A stretch of 27,142 nt of DNA from positions 1 through 27,142 of IMG/VR virus record IMGVR_UViG_3300027793_000246, one strand, 5' to 3'. Position numbers and translations under genes: made by a program. The notes below the pieces were generated by a model. The model was given only the letters and a program-made list of their open reading frames with translations. It did no database searches and was not told the DNA's origin. This document shows positions 5,529-14,241 of the stretch, in pieces; position 1 is the stretch's first letter, and every line of letters starts with the position of its first letter. Source of the stretch: a virus.

Positions 5529-8366
5529 ATGGCAACAGCAACGATTCAGATAGCCTATGAAGCGGAAACCACATCGCTAAAGGGAACGGTTAACGAGATT
5601 AATAAAATCAATGACCAAGTTGTTGAGAGCGCGAAGGAGTCGGCTACTAAGGCGAAGAAGGAGTATGTCGGCATTGCCAATGCGTTTGGAGCTGCCTTTA
5701 GTGGCGGTCAGGCAAAGAAGGCATTGGACAATCAGGCTAAGGCGATTGACAACTTAGGTAAGTCGGGCAAGAGTTTGACTGGGCAGCTACGAGGATTAAA
5801 AGGCGAGCTTGCTGCGCTGGAAATTGCAGGGCAAGAAGGCACTGCGGCATTTAACCAGTTGCTTATTGCAGCGGCAAAGCTCGAAGACCAGATTGGAGAT
5901 ACAAGGGCGCGAGTAAAGATACTTGCGAGTGATACATTTAAGTTTGATGTTGCTGTTGGTGCAACGCAGGCGCTCGCATCAGGCTTCGAAGTTGCGCAAG
6001 GTGCGGCGGCATTGTTCGGCAGCGAGTCTGAAGATTTGCAGAAAGTAATTGCAAAAGTAACAGCAGCCACTGCGGTAGCGAATGGAGTTAATCAGTTAGC
6101 CGCATTAATTAAAGAGGAAAACGCACTTAAGACTGGAATACAAACAGCAGCTGAAAATGCTTATGCTCTTGCAGTAGGTAAATCAACTGGAGCTTTGAAG
6201 GTGCTAAGATTAGCACTTGCAGCAACTGGCGTCGGAGCTTTGATAGTTGGCTTAGTTGCTTTGATTGAGAACTTTGATAAGATTAAGGATGCCATCAACG
6301 GAACATCAGATACAACAAGAGCACTGGCAGCTACATTGGATGAAACTAAGACTGCATTAGGCTCAGCATCAGAACAGACAATAAAGGTAGGCACTGCTTT
6401 CGAGTTGGCTAAGAAGGGAGTAATATCTAAGGAGGAGGCATTGCTAACTTACAATGAAACGCTTGGAGCTACCTTTGGTAAGACTGATGATTTGAATGTT
6501 GCTGAGGCTAACTACATCAAGAAGAAGGATGCTTACATAGCGGCAACAGTTGCAAGGGCGCAAGCTCAAGCATTGTTTGCTCAATCGGCAGTATTATCAG
6601 CTGAGGCGGCAACTGCATCTCAAGAAGATGTAAGAGGAGTGGGAGAAAAGATATTAGCTTTTACAACAAGGGCAACTGCTCAGTTTATTAAAACTAATAC
6701 AGCAGGCTTTATTGACTTAACAGATGAAGCGAAAAACTTTAATAACAACAGAGCAAAGCTGGCTCAAGAAGAAGTTAAAACATTAAAGAATGCGCAAGCG
6801 GAGAACGTGCTTAACTTAGGAAAGTCAAAGTTAGAAGAAGCGGAGATAATTGAAAACAGCGCAGGAATATTAAGCGAGGCTGAGCAAAAGATTGAAGAGC
6901 AAAGAGCAGAGAAAAGAAAGGCGGCAGCGGAGAAAGCACTTGAGGCGGCAAAGAAAGCGGCAGAAGACCAAGCGAAAGCAAGGGAGTCATTAGCGGCAAA
7001 AGAATTACAGTTGTTTGAATCGCAGCTAAGTGCTGAGGATAAAATAAGAAGCGACAGCAACAATGAAGTGATTGAACTTGAGAAGCAGTTTGCTGCGGCA
7101 AAGTTTAAAGCAGGCAGCGATGAGGAGCTTGCTGCTACACAGAAGTTGACTGATGCGATTGCGGTTATCAGGACAAATGCTAACAAGCAAATTGAGGTAC
7201 TTGACAAGGCAACGCAAGATAAGATATTAGCTGAAAGGTTGGAAGCGGCGAAGGCAGCGGAGGGCGCGACATTGCAGCAGCAGCTCGAAGCACTGGAGAA
7301 TCAGCAAAAGATTGAACTTGAAAATGTCAACTTGACTGAAGCTGAAAGGTTAAAGATAATTCAGAAGTATGGACCGCTAATTGGCAAGGCAAGAGCTGAC
7401 ATCGCAGACCAAACGCTCAACGATGAAATAAATAAACTTAAGACATTAGAGATAACTGAGGGTAGCAGCTTAGAACGCAGGGAGGCATTGATTAGAGCCG
7501 AAGGTGCAAAGCGAGTTAAAGCAGCAGGAGATGATGCAGAAGCGATTAAGTTAATTAATGCGGAGACTGATGCGGCTATTACAGAGGAGAATAAAAAAGA
7601 AATCGACAAGCGGATTGATTTAGCTTTTCAATATGCTGATGCGGTGGTTGGTATATTAAATACTTTAAACGAGCTAAGCAAGCAACAGACCGAGAACAGA
7701 ATTGCAGATATAACAACACAGAGCGAAGCCGAACTAAACGCAATTAACTCAAGTAATGATTTAGAGAGAGACAAAGCAAGACAGCGTGCTGCATTAGAGG
7801 TAAGAACTCAAAGGGCTATTGCTAACGAAAAAACTAAACAAGCAAAAAGAGATAAGAACTTAGCGTTGTTTAACATTGCAATTGCTACGGCAGAGGCAGT
7901 AATTAGGGCAATTGCTGCATCTCCTGAAACACTTGGGCTTCCTTTTTCTGCATTCGCAGCGGCAGCAGGTTTGGCTCAAGCGGCAGTTGTTGCAGCTAAG
8001 CCATTACCAAAGTTTGAGAAGGGCGGTGTTGTTGGCGGCAGGTTACACAGCAGCGGTGGCACGATGGTAGAAGCGGAGCGCGATGAATACATTGTCAATA
8101 GACGGCAAAGCATTAACCACCGCAGGGAGCTTGACGCGATAAACAGCTCAAGTGATGCTTTCAGGAAGTTAATCGAGCAACGCTATGTAAGACCAGCGTT
8201 AATGAACTTTGCGGCATCTAACCGCAATAAGCAGGGCGTAACAGTTAACGCATCGCTAAATAGTAAGAGTATGGAGAAGGAGATAAGAGGAATGCGCAAG
8301 GACTTAAAGAGCCGCAATGTAGTGATAAACATAAACCAACAAGATTCAAGATACCTATGGCAGTAG
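5529..8366 (+). CDS. Tail tape measure protein, 945 aa
   Basis: This is the length-setting scaffold of the tail, ejected ahead of the DNA. Seen: great length, Ala/Lys/Glu/Gln-rich coiled-coil stretches (about residues 430-640), a hydrophobic segment near 226-247 (LALAATGVGALIVGLVALI), and a second apolar region near 778-825 (IAIATAEAVIRAIAAS onward). The C-terminus FEKGGVVGG...SGGTMVEAERDEYIVNRR is a sequence type typical of the ends of tape measure proteins. ATG follows the chaperone stop with no gap. At roughly 1.5 angstrom per residue, the family rule, the tail would be about 140 nm long. There is no lysozyme or peptidase motif that I can see. Confidence 0.9.
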   Translation: MATATIQIAYEAETTSLKGTVNEINKINDQVVESAKESATKAKKEYVGIANAFGAAFSGGQAKKALDNQAKAIDNLGKSGKSLTGQLRGLKGELAALEIAGQEGTAAFNQLLIAAAKLEDQIGDTRARVKILASDTFKFDVAVGATQALASGFEVAQGAAALFGSESEDLQKVIAKVTAATAVANGVNQLAALIKEENALKTGIQTAAENAYALAVGKSTGALKVLRLALAATGVGALIVGLVALIENFDKIKDAINGTSDTTRALAATLDETKTALGSASEQTIKVGTAFELAKKGVISKEEALLTYNETLGATFGKTDDLNVAEANYIKKKDAYIAATVARAQAQALFAQSAVLSAEAATASQEDVRGVGEKILAFTTRATAQFIKTNTAGFIDLTDEAKNFNNNRAKLAQEEVKTLKNAQAENVLNLGKSKLEEAEIIENSAGILSEAEQKIEEQRAEKRKAAAEKALEAAKKAAEDQAKARESLAAKELQLFESQLSAEDKIRSDSNNEVIELEKQFAAAKFKAGSDEELAATQKLTDAIAVIRTNANKQIEVLDKATQDKILAERLEAAKAAEGATLQQQLEALENQQKIELENVNLTEAERLKIIQKYGPLIGKARADIADQTLNDEINKLKTLEITEGSSLERREALIRAEGAKRVKAAGDDAEAIKLINAETDAAITEENKKEIDKRIDLAFQYADAVVGILNTLNELSKQQTENRIADITTQSEAELNAINSSNDLERDKARQRAALEVRTQRAIANEKTKQAKRDKNLALFNIAIATAEAVIRAIAASPETLGLPFSAFAAAAGLAQAAVVAAKPLPKFEKGGVVGGRLHSSGGTMVEAERDEYIVNRRQSINHRRELDAINSSSDAFRKLIEQRYVRPALMNFAASNRNKQGVTVNASLNSKSMEKEIRGMRKDLKSRNVVININQQDSRYLWQ

Positions 8367-10384
8367 ATGTTAAGTTTATAATTGACGGAGCAGACAGAGG
8401 TCAACCAACCAATCTTGAAGATTTTGGCGTATCGGTTAAATTAGATAACTCGATTAATGCGCGTATTGTTTCATTCGATAATGATTTGATATTTGTTGGC
8501 GGTGTTTATGAGTACCTATTCAACAATCTTATTGAAACGGGTGGATGTTCATTGGTAAGTGTTGAGGTTCAATACCAATGCGCTGGGCTTTACAAGCGGT
8601 TGACAAACGGTTACATAATTGTAAGTGAATGCAGATTTGAATTAGACAAATGTCAGGTTACAACTAAACTTTATGATGATAGCTTTAGCACCAAGATAAA
8701 CAACAACAAGAGCATACCATTCTATTCAAACTCCAACATTACAAAAAACTTGCAGCCAGTTGTTCCACCAACTATTCACGATGTTGCTTTTTTTAATGTA
8801 ACCAACGGCGTTTATGATACAGTAAATCGCGTTGGCTGTATTAAGGTATATGACGCGCTGAAGTTTCTTGTTGCTTGTATGAGTGATAACTTCGTGGATT
8901 TTGAAAGCGACTATTTTAGAACTCAAGTAAATTCGCAAGGTTTTGGCAAAACATTGATGGTAACGAATGGCTTAGCTATTAGAAGCCCAAATCAAGCTCC
9001 AACTCAACTGGTATTTGATAAGCTATTTCAGGCACTCCATAAAAAGATAAGGCTCGGAATGGTTATTGAACGGCAAGCTAATGGCAGACCATTATTAAGA
9101 ATTGAAGATTATACCTACTTCGAACAGCTTGGTGCTGATGTTAATTTATACGACCAGCCAAATATAAGATTAGAGTTTGACAAAGAGCAGCAGTACCAAG
9201 CGGTGAACTTTGGCTCTGAGCCGTTCTTATATCCATCAGAGTGCAATGGTGGCAGCGGCGGTTGTACCTTTCCTCAGATTGCCTTTAGAGGATTTAAAGA
9301 TGAGACCTTTGGTTTTCTTGGTGAATGTAACACCTCCAATATTTTCGATTTAAAAAGCGGCGAGGTTGTATTTGATACAAATGTTATTGACGATATTTAT
9401 CGTTACAACAATAAAGAGTACGACCTAAGTATGGTGCTTGTTGATAGCAACTGGATTGGTAATATCTTTTTTACTCCAATCTTTGCAGATGACCAAGACC
9501 CTTTAGGAATAGGTGGGCACGTTTATAATAGTGAATATAGAAATGAAAATGTATCGGCTAACTGGCTCGGTGGTTTTCCCAATAGCTTGTTTCAATATTT
9601 GTCGGTTGGATTTAATCCAATAGAGACTATTGTATTTGCTAAATCAAACTACTCAGGTACGTTTCCCTTTTGGCAAATTGACTTTGGTGGTGATTTAGAT
9701 TATAGCACTTACAACGGCAGCTATATACAATTCAATGACCAAATATCAGATATTTATAATTTATTTGACGGAGAAACATATACCGTTCCTTTTACCGGAC
9801 TTTACACCGTGCTTGGAAGCATAGCACTTGAAAGGATATTGCTCGGTGCTGCTGACAATACCGGAAGGAATTTTAGAGTTTTAGTGCGCAGGTTTGATGC
9901 TTCAGCAACTTTGCTGCAAACTGTTGTCGGAGAGTTGTCGGAGGTTACTCTCGGAAAGTTTGATACTTATGCGGATTATAGTGTTCAGGTAGCTTGCGAT
10001 GCAACTGACCTTATTAGAGTTGATATACTTGGAAACTTTACTTCCAATATAGGTGCAACATTAGGGCAGGGATTACTTAACACGGCAACTTACAATGGAG
10101 TAACAAGAGAAACAAATGTTTATATCATTGGTTCTCCATTTGAGCCAACTGCATTAGCGCAGGTTGACCCGAACTCCGTACGCAGGTTAAATTACTTTTT
10201 CGACCGCCCACTACGCATGGAGGAGATTGAGGATATACTTGACAACACGAGCAAGCCAATTAAGTTTGGCAGGTGGGATGACCCGCTGCGAGTAATTGAA
10301 GGATATATCAAGAATGTTAATATTAAGAGCATCATTAAGCAAGATGCCTCTATTGAATTAAAATCAAACAAGATACTACGATGA
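8357..10384 (+). CDS. Putative distal tail/tail-tip protein, 675 aa
   Basis: The start overlaps the tape measure stop by 10 bases. The protein begins VDVKFIIDGADRGQPTNLEDFGVSV and is made mostly of predicted strands; a C-terminal unit (RPLRMEEIEDILDN, GRWDDPLRVIEGYIKNVNIK) resembles a hub or adaptor domain. A middle region (about 430-620) with phrases such as LRGS-like turns, FTGLYTVLGSIALERILLG, looks like a jelly-roll module. No enzyme motif is seen. The position directly after the tape measure is that of the distal tail or baseplate hub protein in siphoviruses; that is the reason for the call. The stop overlaps the ATG of the next gene (ATGA). Confidence 0.6.
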   Translation: MAVDVKFIIDGADRGQPTNLEDFGVSVKLDNSINARIVSFDNDLIFVGGVYEYLFNNLIETGGCSLVSVEVQYQCAGLYKRLTNGYIIVSECRFELDKCQVTTKLYDDSFSTKINNNKSIPFYSNSNITKNLQPVVPPTIHDVAFFNVTNGVYDTVNRVGCIKVYDALKFLVACMSDNFVDFESDYFRTQVNSQGFGKTLMVTNGLAIRSPNQAPTQLVFDKLFQALHKKIRLGMVIERQANGRPLLRIEDYTYFEQLGADVNLYDQPNIRLEFDKEQQYQAVNFGSEPFLYPSECNGGSGGCTFPQIAFRGFKDETFGFLGECNTSNIFDLKSGEVVFDTNVIDDIYRYNNKEYDLSMVLVDSNWIGNIFFTPIFADDQDPLGIGGHVYNSEYRNENVSANWLGGFPNSLFQYLSVGFNPIETIVFAKSNYSGTFPFWQIDFGGDLDYSTYNGSYIQFNDQISDIYNLFDGETYTVPFTGLYTVLGSIALERILLGAADNTGRNFRVLVRRFDASATLLQTVVGELSEVTLGKFDTYADYSVQVACDATDLIRVDILGNFTSNIGATLGQGLLNTATYNGVTRETNVYIIGSPFEPTALAQVDPNSVRRLNYFFDRPLRMEEIEDILDNTSKPIKFGRWDDPLRVIEGYIKNVNIKSIIKQDASIELKSNKILR

Positions 10385-12024
10385 GCTTTACTTCCATACC
10401 TAATCAACCGATAATCTTTAACCCAACGAGCGAGGTGCAATGCGAAGGCTGCGGCACTCCTTACCAGCAGCTCATTGACTTCAACGATGAGATATTTTTT
10501 CAAGTGGAGACAACACCCTGCGAAGGCTCGGAGCTTGTTATTGATGAAGTGTTAACCGCAGGATGGGGAGCGGTTGTTGATGGGCTTGCTTGTTCAACTG
10601 CGCTCAATAGCGGCGGCTTTTATCAGCAGGATTTGTATATGAATTACAGCTACGAGCTGTTCCAAGTTACGTTCACTATTCAAACATTGCAGCAGGGCAG
10701 CTTAACAATTCAGTTGCTCGGTTCATCCTCTTATACCTTTACGCTTCCCGGCACTTACACGCTGTACTTCAATGGTCCGACTGTGTCAGCAAGCAGCATT
10801 ACATTACGCTTCACCTCAACGAGTTGGATTGGCTGCTTGGATGTGGAAAGCATCACAGTCAATGGGCTTGCATCGGTGCAGCAGATGATAGTTGGAATAG
10901 TAGATGCCGATACATTGGAGACCGTTGACATCATTGCACCAACGTACACAGTAAAGGATAACAAGATAACTGGCGGCTTTGCTCTTACCGACTTGGAGCT
11001 TGGCGCTGGATGTTACCGACTTGCGCTCGTTGACTTCTGCACCAACACTTGCGGACAAAGCTATGTGTTTAATGGCAACTTAATGGAAGGTCCGTTCGGT
11101 GTTGAAGGTTGGACATTAGGTGGCACTGACTTACCAGTGCTTACGCAGGGCAGCGCAGTGTTTGATATAAACATTATGGATGGTACTTCAGTTATGACAT
11201 CCAATACCGGAGTGCAATTATGCGAGGGGTTAACATACAACATAAGCGTGTTTATTCAAAGCAGAACCGATGTAATCATATACGCTGTGCTCGGATCAAA
11301 CCAAGTTGAAATATCGGGCAGCGGCAGTCAAACAGTTTCATTGGTAGCAGGTGCAGGAACAGACTATTTGCAAATATTTGTAGAGCAAAGCGGCGCTGGC
11401 AATGGTTATGCAGAGCTTACAAGGTCAATAAGAGTTAGCGTTGCACAAGAGGACATCACTTGGAACGCTTACACCGATGTTCTCGCCATCGGCGATTACA
11501 ACGACCCTTGCAAGTATTACAAGATTGAAGGTTGCAACGCTGAGGACCAGTTCAATCTTGCCTTTGGTGGCAGCTCTTTCCTTCCTGCGATAAGGTTGGA
11601 GGGTCGCAAGTTCAGAGCGCAGTATGTTACGGAGGTGAACAACTTCAGATTCTCATCAGGCGGCTGGGCAACAACTTACGTTGACCGCGAGAAGAAGTGG
11701 ACCTTTGCCTTCGGCAGGCTACCTGAGTACGTGCTCGACTTCCTTAGCACCATCTTTTATTATGACAACTGCTATGTTAACGGCGATTTATATTACCCAA
11801 TAGATGGGGAGTTTCCTGATGTGGAGTATAACGATGCCGACGACTTGGGAGCTATAAGCGTTGACCTTGCGCTTAAGAAGTCTAAGGTGCGCAAGATTCT
11901 ATGCAGCAACACGAGCGCTGACTGCTTGCCTTCAATACTTGACAATACAGAGCCGTTTATTCTTACCGAAGATTTGCAAAGAATAACAACAGAAGATTCA
12001 GTTAATTTGTATTACGAAAATTAA
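10381..12024 (+). CDS. Cys-rich tail protein with carbohydrate-binding-like modules, 547 aa
   Basis: Seen: a Cys-rich N-terminus (VQCEGCGTPYQQ), a first beta-sandwich-like region (about 50-160), a linker, and a second (about 220-350) with the NLMEGPFGVEGWTLGG start and YAELTRSIRVSV end that resemble CBM/jelly-roll modules. A C-terminal part (GRKFRAQYVTEVNNFRF to DLALKKSKVRK) is unlike these and may anchor the protein in the tail. The last residues FILTEDLQRITTEDSVNL form an acidic tag that closely resembles the predicted -1 extension of the capsid protein. The gene follows the tail-tip protein with an ATGA overlap, so a tail-tip or receptor-contact role is likely, by inference. Confidence 0.6.
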   Translation: MSFTSIPNQPIIFNPTSEVQCEGCGTPYQQLIDFNDEIFFQVETTPCEGSELVIDEVLTAGWGAVVDGLACSTALNSGGFYQQDLYMNYSYELFQVTFTIQTLQQGSLTIQLLGSSSYTFTLPGTYTLYFNGPTVSASSITLRFTSTSWIGCLDVESITVNGLASVQQMIVGIVDADTLETVDIIAPTYTVKDNKITGGFALTDLELGAGCYRLALVDFCTNTCGQSYVFNGNLMEGPFGVEGWTLGGTDLPVLTQGSAVFDINIMDGTSVMTSNTGVQLCEGLTYNISVFIQSRTDVIIYAVLGSNQVEISGSGSQTVSLVAGAGTDYLQIFVEQSGAGNGYAELTRSIRVSVAQEDITWNAYTDVLAIGDYNDPCKYYKIEGCNAEDQFNLAFGGSSFLPAIRLEGRKFRAQYVTEVNNFRFSSGGWATTYVDREKKWTFAFGRLPEYVLDFLSTIFYYDNCYVNGDLYYPIDGEFPDVEYNDADDLGAISVDLALKKSKVRKILCSNTSADCLPSILDNTEPFILTEDLQRITTEDSVNLYYEN

Positions 12025-12032
12025 TATATTTG
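12007..12032 (+). promoter_or_regulatory. Promoter for the tail tube gene
   Basis: TATATTTG at 12025-12032 fits TAnnTTTG and starts just after the stop codon of the tail gene. The nearest TTG (12007-12009) is 15 bases upstream, slightly short. The leader to ATG 12112 is about 75 bases and contains TAGGT and ACCTA, which can pair. Separate, strong transcription suits an abundant tail tube protein. Confidence 0.55.
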
Positions 12033-12111
12033 CAACACCATAGAGAATAAAGTAGGTGTACTTGACGCGACCTATTCAACAGCGCAACAATTATATTAAT
12101 ACTTTACTAAA

Positions 12112-12651
12112 ATGGCTTGTGTATCTTATTGCGACACATCACTGCTGGAGCACGACTTGGTGCTCTGCAACGAATATAAACTTGGCGGGGTTTCCGCTAT
12201 CATAGTAGGCTCATGTGGAACAGAGCTTGTTGACCCATCAGATAATGTTGAAGTTGAGGCATTGCTTAACGCTGGCACTGCAAGAATGATAAGCGATATT
12301 CGCTTTGCGCTTCCTGCTGGTTCACCGATAACAGTTGATTCACCAATCGGCTGCGGCACTTCAATCAGAATCAATGAAGATAGGACTGCTACATTGTACG
12401 ATGCGAATGTTACCGATGGCAACAGCATCTTCTGGAACGATGTAAATAATCGCCGTATCTCTTGGATTCTTGCGTATATGTGCGACAGCGGAAAAGTGAT
12501 TTACATCACCGCTCCAGTTGGTATCACTACTTCAGCTAACTTCATCTTGCCTGAGCAGAACAACGAGCTCCAAAGATATGAGGTAACTTTCTCTTGGAGA
12601 AACAAGAACATTCCTGCACAATATGACGCACCTGCTGGCATATTCAACTAA
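12112..12651 (+). CDS. Putative major tail tube protein, 179 aa
   Basis: A compact protein with its own promoter and leader. It has a Cys-rich start (CVSYCDTSLLEHDLVLCNEYKLGG), a central region of predicted strands (ARMISDIRFALPAGSPITVDSPIGC), and a C-terminal strand ending in RYEVTFSWRNKNIPAQYDAP. The RYEVTF...W near the C-terminus is the kind of strand seen in tail tube subunits. Size, separate promoter and place among tail genes support the call, but no family is recognised outright. Its end overlaps the start of the glycosyltransferase frame by 29 bases. A head or tail decoration protein is the alternative. Confidence 0.5.
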   Translation: MACVSYCDTSLLEHDLVLCNEYKLGGVSAIIVGSCGTELVDPSDNVEVEALLNAGTARMISDIRFALPAGSPITVDSPIGCGTSIRINEDRTATLYDANVTDGNSIFWNDVNNRRISWILAYMCDSGKVIYITAPVGITTSANFILPEQNNELQRYEVTFSWRNKNIPAQYDAPAGIFN

Positions 12652-13585
12652 TCCTATTCAGAGCATCACTCCATCAACTGGAGTGGTGCTTCTTGCATTC
12701 GGTAAGGTGCAATACTATTGGGCTGCTTATAACCTTGCTTTCAGCATCAAGAAGTTCAATCCATCAATCAGCATTGCGTTAATTGTGGATGACAAAGGCA
12801 AAGCGATAAGCCAGTGCAACGAGCTTGCTGACCTGATTGATGTATTTGCCGACATAGCGCAAGAAGATATTTACACAAACAAAAAGCTTGATCCGGGTAA
12901 GCTAAAGGTCAAGCTATACGACTACCTACCATACGAGCGCAATTTGTATCTTGATGTAGATGCGGTTGCACTTAAAGACATTCAGCCAATGATTGAGGAG
13001 CTTGCTCAATCTGGCAAAGATTATATTAGTCATTGCGTTGGCTATCACACCATCGACAAGGGGCGCGACTTCAAAGAGATGCAGTGGGCTTGGGCTGACA
13101 AGATGTGGAAGCACTTTGAGCTCGATGCCGATACTGTGATGCCTGCCATTAACAGCTCAATGCAGTGGATTGTGAAGGGCAAAAAGGCGAAGGCGATATA
13201 TACAACAGCGCAGGACTTATACCTGAACAATCCGATTGAGCTCAAAGACTTAAGGATGAAGTGGGGCGGCTCACAGCCAGACGAGTTGTATATGAATGTC
13301 GCACTAGCGATTCATAATGTTGACCCTGCACTTAAGCAATACGAGAAGATTAAGACCAGCGAGGGCGGCATGATTCACTTCGCAATGACAAGAGGGCTCA
13401 CCTTTCAGGAGATTACTCAACACTATTACTTGCAAAGCTATTATGGCGGCGCGGGCTTCACACCAAACTTCTACATTGATTGGCTCGATAGGATGCTTAA
13501 AGCAGACCATCAAGCAATTGGCAAAAGACATATATATTTAATTCATAGAATCACACAAAACAAATTCGCAGATGCAAAGAGGTAG
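12623..13585 (+). CDS. GT-A type glycosyltransferase, 320 aa
   Basis: Seen: GVVLLAFGKVQYYWAAYNLAFSIKKF at the start of a Rossmann-like fold, ISIALIVDD, and ERNLYLDVDAVALKD with the DxD metal and sugar-nucleotide site, followed by a typical acceptor half (INSSMQWIVKGKKAKAIY, WGGSQPDELYMNVALAIH). This fits the nucleotide-diphospho-sugar transferase fold, nearest to GT8-like enzymes. It probably transfers a sugar to a virion protein or to host surface glycan. The ATG used starts in the overlap with the preceding gene, and the fold begins about 20 residues in. It forms a pair with the following methyltransferase (14-base overlap). Confidence 0.75.
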   Translation: MTHLLAYSTNPIQSITPSTGVVLLAFGKVQYYWAAYNLAFSIKKFNPSISIALIVDDKGKAISQCNELADLIDVFADIAQEDIYTNKKLDPGKLKVKLYDYLPYERNLYLDVDAVALKDIQPMIEELAQSGKDYISHCVGYHTIDKGRDFKEMQWAWADKMWKHFELDADTVMPAINSSMQWIVKGKKAKAIYTTAQDLYLNNPIELKDLRMKWGGSQPDELYMNVALAIHNVDPALKQYEKIKTSEGGMIHFAMTRGLTFQEITQHYYLQSYYGGAGFTPNFYIDWLDRMLKADHQAIGKRHIYLIHRITQNKFADAKR

Positions 13586-14126
13586 ACCCAAAAAAGTAGT
13601 TACAACAGCAACATTCACAGAGGTTGCGAGGCACGATTGGAACTCAGAAGATGAATGCGGCTTGTTTCTTGCTGCGCTCATAAAGATGGCAAAGTATAGC
13701 ACTGTGCTTGAGATTGGAGTGTTTGAAGGAGAAACCTCGCGGCATCTTATCAGCGCATTGCCGCAGGGTGGTCAGTATGTTGGCATCGACATTAACGACT
13801 ATCGCAACAATGCCACTAAGGCATCAATGACAAGCAAGGGCAAAGCTATTGACTTCATACTTGGCAATTCATTAGAGGAGCTAAGCAAGCTGCCGTCAAA
13901 TCATTTCGATTTGATATTTGTTGATGGAGACCACTCTTGGGAGCACGTAGTTAATGAGTTCAAGTTGGTTGAGAAGGTATTGGCAAGGGGCGGGGTGATA
14001 GCTTACCACGACACTATCCATTTAGAAGGACCGCGCAAATTGGTTGAATACGCTGCGCATTATGGCTATAAAAATATAACGCTGAACACCACAGAAGGTA
14101 GAGGCATTTCAATTTTACACCGATGA
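13572..14126 (+). CDS. Class I SAM-dependent methyltransferase, 184 aa
   Basis: Seen: motif I VLEIGVFEGETS (SAM-binding glycine loop), YVGIDINDY with the acidic residue that holds the ribose, and FDLIFVDGDHSWEHVVNEF, the motif IV region of Methyltransf_24-type enzymes, then GGVIAYHDT. Such enzymes often methylate sugars or small molecules, and are often encoded beside glycosyltransferases. The N-terminus is basic (MQRGRPKK). The overlap with the preceding glycosyltransferase gene suggests a shared task, perhaps capping a glycan. A DNA or protein substrate cannot be excluded, but no NPPY-type DNA methylase motif is seen. Confidence 0.8.
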   Translation: MQRGRPKKVVTTATFTEVARHDWNSEDECGLFLAALIKMAKYSTVLEIGVFEGETSRHLISALPQGGQYVGIDINDYRNNATKASMTSKGKAIDFILGNSLEELSKLPSNHFDLIFVDGDHSWEHVVNEFKLVEKVLARGGVIAYHDTIHLEGPRKLVEYAAHYGYKNITLNTTEGRGISILHR

Positions 14127-14233
14127 AAACAAAACCAAAAGTTATCAAGATGTGCGGCGGCAAGAAGTGCGGCAGCAACTGGGCAGGAGCAACAACCGGC
14201 ACTGCCTTAAATCCAATTAAATTAGCAGCATAA
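14123..14233 (+). CDS. Tiny protein, 36 aa, with CGGKKCG motif
   Basis: ATG 14123 overlaps the methyltransferase stop (ATGA), and TAA 14231 lies 8 bases ahead of the portal ATG. The product is basic at its start (MKTKPKVIK) with CGGKKCGSNWAGAT in the middle. The two cysteines might bind a metal or form a link. The exact fit between two genes is the main argument that it is translated. I do not recognise it. Confidence 0.5.
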   Translation: MKTKPKVIKMCGGKKCGSNWAGATTGTALNPIKLAA

Positions 14234-14241
14234 CATAAGTC

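Noticed and set aside
5529-8366. Long minus-strand open frames opposite the tape measure (e.g. 6764-7207)
   Set aside because: They are Ser/Ala/Leu-rich mirror images of the Ala/Lys/Glu/Gln codons of the coiled coil, with no promoter or conserved pattern.
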